Assembly: GCF_003352465.1 (NCBI RefSeq)
Contig: NZ_CP031153.1
Location: 3,152,987-3,216,986, forward strand
Direction: 5' to 3'
Source of the DNA: Kordia sp. SMS9
GTDB taxonomy: Bacteria; Bacteroidota; Bacteroidia; Flavobacteriales; Flavobacteriaceae
DNA: 64,000 nucleotides
This document shows, piece by piece, positions 61,434 to 64,000 of this stretch. The notes under the pieces were generated by a model, which was not told where the DNA came from, made no database searches, and saw only the letters and a list, made by a program, of their open reading frames with translations. The position numbers and the translations under genes are program-made. Each line of letters begins with the position of its first letter. Positions within the stretch are counted from its first letter, which is position 1.

Positions 61434-62102
61434 ATGTCTACGCTTGAAATTATACACGAAAACAACGATTATATAGTTGTCAACAAAGCTGCGGGATTGA
61501 TAAGTGAGCAAAGTCCGTACGAAGCAGTTACTGTTGAAAATCAGGTTTTTAATCATATTTTGCAACGCAAGCGAAAACCGTATGTGGGCGTTATTCATCG
61601 TTTGGATCGTGTGACGAGTGGCGTTCTAATTTTTGCCAAGAAAAAAAGTGTTTTGGTCATGTTCAATACATTATTCAGTAGTCGTAAAGTTCAAAAAACA
61701 TACTTGGCAATTGTAAAAAACAAACCTGCAAAAAACAAAGGAAACTTAGTCAACTTTCTCAGAAAAAATACGAAAGAAAAAAGAGCGGAAATTGTTTCGT
61801 CTAAGTCAAAAGATACACAAAGTTGCATGCTTTCGTATGAAGTCATTGGCAAAAATGAGATTGGATATGTGTTAGCAATACAACCAAAAACGGGCAGATT
61901 TCATCAAATTCGTGCTCAATTGGCACACATCGGACTTCCTATTGTGGGCGATTCAAAATACGGATCGGATGTAAGTTATACGTCACTTTCTATTTGTCTC
62001 CATGCGTGGAAATTAACCTTTGAAGCATCGGATTCTAAAGAACTCATCACGTATGAAGCGCCGTTGCCTGCGCATGATTTTTGGGTGTTTGATACTGTTT
62101 AA
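61434..62102 (+). CDS. RluA-type RNA pseudouridine synthase
   Basis: A 222-aa single-domain enzyme that isomerises uridine to pseudouridine in rRNA or tRNA. The catalytic Asp58 is in the motif VIHRLDRVTSGVLIFAKK, and IQPKTGRFHQIRAQLAHIGLPIVGDSKYG follows. It lacks the N-terminal S4 domain of RluC/RluD, so it resembles the short RluA/TruC subclass. The precise target cannot be told. It begins 38 bases after ygiQ in the same direction. Confidence 0.93.
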   Translation: MSTLEIIHENNDYIVVNKAAGLISEQSPYEAVTVENQVFNHILQRKRKPYVGVIHRLDRVTSGVLIFAKKKSVLVMFNTLFSSRKVQKTYLAIVKNKPAKNKGNLVNFLRKNTKEKRAEIVSSKSKDTQSCMLSYEVIGKNEIGYVLAIQPKTGRFHQIRAQLAHIGLPIVGDSKYGSDVSYTSLSICLHAWKLTFEASDSKELITYEAPLPAHDFWVFDTV

Positions 62103-62211
62103 AAGGATCAATCAATATTTCTCAACGATTTGTTAGCATTGCTTAAAAAAAGGAAAAGCATTCTCCGCGTAAGCGAATACTTTCGTATTTTTACAAAAAA
62201 CTAAAAACCTC

Positions 62212-62823
62212 ATGAGAATATTTATGTTACTACTTATAGTTTGTGCTGTAAGTTGTACTTCAAAACCGAAAGAAAAAGAAACAAAAGCTGCTACTACAGC
62301 AGAAGTTATTACAAAAACTACTACCGAGAAAACTATGGAAAAAGAAACAATTCATCAATTCACCGTCAAAGATATTTCTGGAAACGATTTTAAATTGGCC
62401 GATTTAAAAGGTAAAAAAGTAATGATCGTCAACACGGCTTCCGAATGTGGATTAACGCCACAATACGAGCAATTACAAGACGTATACGAAACCTTTAAAG
62501 ACAAAAATTTCACAATCGTAGGTTTTCCTGCAAACAACTTTGGCGCACAAGAACCTGGAAGCGATCAACAAATTGCAACGTTTTGTAAAGTAAACTATGG
62601 TGTCACATTTCCGATGATGAGTAAAATTTCAGTAAAAGGAAGCGATATGCATGAAGTATATCAATTCTTAACGCAAAAATCACAAAACGGATTGCAGGAT
62701 TCGGACGTAGCATGGAATTTTCAAAAGTATTTACTCAACGAAAAAGGAGAATTAGAAAAAGTAATTTCACCGCAAACCTTACCTAACGACGAAGCTGTTA
62801 TTTCTTGGATTGAAGGGAAGTAA
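62212..62823 (+). CDS. Glutathione peroxidase-family lipoprotein
   Basis: A 203-aa lipoprotein (MRIFMLLLIVCAVSC, lipid Cys15), with a low-complexity Lys/Thr-rich spacer to about residue 45, then a GPx domain: peroxidatic Cys79 (NTASECGLTPQYEQLQ), GFPANNFGAQEPGS with Gln, and VAWNFQKYLL with Trp-Asn. It reduces hydroperoxides with thioredoxin-like or glutathione donors outside the cytoplasm. The catalytic residue is Cys, not selenocysteine. No clear partner gene is adjacent. Confidence 0.95.
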   Translation: MRIFMLLLIVCAVSCTSKPKEKETKAATTAEVITKTTTEKTMEKETIHQFTVKDISGNDFKLADLKGKKVMIVNTASECGLTPQYEQLQDVYETFKDKNFTIVGFPANNFGAQEPGSDQQIATFCKVNYGVTFPMMSKISVKGSDMHEVYQFLTQKSQNGLQDSDVAWNFQKYLLNEKGELEKVISPQTLPNDEAVISWIEGK

Positions 62824-62908
62824 TTTTATCAAGCCACAGCTCACAACGAGATGAGTTGTACATACACTAGATTGTAATTATACTCTAAAAGCAAAACTGT
62901 ATTATAAT

Positions 62909-63092
62909 TTCCTTACGTTGGGAAATACAAATACAGTTTTGCTTTTTGTTTTCCCGAAGTACGGAATTAAAGAAACGCTTTTGTTTTTTGTTTTCCGCAG
63001 TTGCGGAAATAAGCATACACTTTTGTTTTTAACTTTCCTCAAGTGAGGAACCTTGTAAACACTATAGTTTTTAGTGTTCCGCGTTTCAAAAA
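62909..63092. repeat. 42-bp tandem repeat with variable hairpin core, 4-5 units
   Basis: TTCC motifs start at 62909, 62951, 62993, 63035 and 63077, exactly 42 bp apart. Units 1-4 have a 16-bp core closing with GGAA; units 3 (TTCCGCAGTTGCGGAA) and 4 (TTCCTCAAGTGAGGAA) are perfect palindromes except for a 2-nt loop, with different inner bases that pair. Units are joined by AT-rich linkers ending TTTTGTTTTT. It lies in the 448-bp gap before the MATE gene, which otherwise holds only AT-rich sequence and the gene's promoter. Confidence 0.75.
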
Positions 63093-63271
63093 ACCTTAAA
63101 ACAACGATGAAATCAGTTTATTTTGAGTTGCAAAATTCAAAAAAATGGCGATATTTGTAGCCTTATGGAACTGTAGATCATTTATATTCGGAACCCGTCG
63201 ATCACTTTTCGACTCTTTTTATGTAGCGCAACTTCATGTGACTACACTTTTCTAATATATATTTATACATC

Positions 63272-64000
63272 ATGTCTCAGGACCAAACATTATCAATTAA
63301 AAAATTATATACTTCTTTTAAAGAAGCTTTAAAAGGCACACAAAACGATTTCACCACAGGAAGCATTCGCAAGGCAATATTTATGCTGTCCATTCCCATG
63401 ATTCTGGAAATGTTGATGGAATCCATTTTTGCGATTGTCGATATCGCCTTCGTTTCACAAGTCAGCACGAATGCCGTCGCTACGATCGGACTCACAGAAT
63501 CGGTCGTTACTTTAGTATACGCAGTGGCTATTGGTGTCAGTATGGCGGCAACTGCTTTGGTAGCGCGTAGAATTGGCGAAAAAGATCCAGAAGGTGCTTC
63601 CAAAGTGGCTGTACAAGCAATTTTTTTAGGAGTTTTTATCGCCAGTATCATCAGCGTGATCGGAATTATATTTCCCAAAGAAATTCTAGGTTTAATGGGT
63701 GGCGAAGTCGATCTGATAGCAGAAGGGTACGGGTATACGCAAATTCTGTTAGGTGGAAATATGACCATCATGTTGCTCTTTTTAATCAATGCCATTTTTA
63801 GAGGTGCAGGAAATGCTTCGGTTGCCATGAAAGCACTCATTTTATCAAATACACTCAATATTATCCTCGATCCATTATTTATTTTTGGTTTCGGACCAAT
63901 TCCTGCATTTGGTGTAGAAGGTGCAGCCATTGCCACTACGATTGGTCGCGGAAGTGCCGTGATTTTTCAGTTGGGAATCTTATTTTATGGAGGAAGCGTC
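63272..64000 (+). CDS. MATE family efflux transporter (partial, runs off the window)
   Basis: The first 243 codons of a MATE/NorM-type exporter, cut by the window end. After a cytosolic N-terminus (MSQDQTLSIKKLYTSFKEAL) come the typical DFTTGSIRKAIFMLSIPMILEMLMESIFAIVDIAFVS and TESVVTLVYAVAIGVSMAATALVARRIGEKDPEGA, LINAIFRGAGNASVAMKALI. It should export organic cations or drugs by Na+ or H+ antiport. A 219-aa antisense reading over the same bases is a shadow. A weak promoter (TTG ... TATTTG) lies near 63127-63158. Confidence 0.94.
   Translation, partial: MSQDQTLSIKKLYTSFKEALKGTQNDFTTGSIRKAIFMLSIPMILEMLMESIFAIVDIAFVSQVSTNAVATIGLTESVVTLVYAVAIGVSMAATALVARRIGEKDPEGASKVAVQAIFLGVFIASIISVIGIIFPKEILGLMGGEVDLIAEGYGYTQILLGGNMTIMLLFLINAIFRGAGNASVAMKALILSNTLNIILDPLFIFGFGPIPAFGVEGAAIATTIGRGSAVIFQLGILFYGGSV

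Noticed and set aside
62909..63092. CRISPR-like array
   Set aside because: Unit length is constant, but the linkers are alike and the hairpin cores vary, the opposite of CRISPR; no cas genes in the window.
63277..63936. 219-aa open frame on the minus strand opposite the MATE gene
   Set aside because: The plus strand encodes an unmistakable MATE protein over the same bases; the minus frame has composition typical of an antisense shadow (Ile/Ala/Pro-rich, no motif).

Overview
The window comes from an AT-rich Bacteroidota chromosome, most likely a marine member of the Flavobacteriaceae (a Kordia-like genus would fit, but that is inference). The evidence is the flavobacterial gene families (DUF4290, DUF493, DUF6090, DUF2520, DUF4412, DUF2911, YgiQ, a ResB-CcsA fusion), a type IX secretion sorting domain, ELWKTDGT-repeat and FAS1 surface proteins, promoters of the TTG-N19-TAnnTTTG type, and arrays of small Cys-rich precursor peptides with flavobacterial leaders. 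No tRNA, rRNA, CRISPR array, phage or insertion-sequence transposase was seen.

Layout. 0-8 kb is housekeeping: yqgE, HU, fmt-recQ-NTPase (overlapping), DUF493, DUF4290-murA, and an OmpA-type protein. 8.2-20 kb is a minus-strand light/DNA-repair cluster: a FAS1 lipoprotein with a decayed FAS1 remnant beside it, two photolyase/cryptochrome genes, folE, TspO, SRPBCC, two SDR-type proteins, a flavin reductase, an ABC1 kinase and a TetR-like regulator. Its promoter regions share a 30-bp dyad, TGTTTA-N18-TAAACA, in five copies; this is my best candidate for an undescribed regulon operator. 20-30 kb holds an aquaporin, a DUF2911 protein, a vanadium-haloperoxidase/PAP2 lipoprotein, an LRR lipoprotein, and a PIG-L deacetylase / 34-aa membrane peptide / sodium-solute symporter operon. 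30.5-32 kb is an array of five small secreted-peptide precursors (four lanthipeptide-like, one double-glycine type), interleaved with a mobile-looking inverted repeat and without any modification enzyme nearby. 32-44 kb holds an M1 aminopeptidase, a 232-bp tandem repeat block, a CHAT-TPR protein, secreted proteins, and an ECF-like sigma factor with its membrane partner.

44-48 kb is the DUF2520-kdsC-ubiA-maf operon, in which ubiA is frameshifted at an (AT)7 tract, then a small membrane protein and a truncated globin. 48.4-51.7 kb encodes a 1102-aa ResB-CcsA cytochrome c assembly protein with a His-rich linker. 51.7-55.3 kb carries inverse-orientation copies of the 34-kb repeat around a LytTR two-component pair. 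55.3-64 kb holds a TonB-dependent receptor, two paralogous double-glycine peptide precursors, a CHAP amidase, YgiQ, an RluA-type pseudouridine synthase, a glutathione peroxidase, an unusual 42-bp tandem hairpin array, and the start of a MATE exporter that runs off the window.

How things fit together: the photolyase cluster looks like a co-regulated light-stress module (repair enzymes plus folate supply and flavin metabolism). The precursor peptides at 30.5-32 kb and 58.1-58.7 kb must depend on processing and export machinery encoded elsewhere. The repeats in opposite orientation at 34 and 52-55 kb could mediate inversion of about 17 kb between them.
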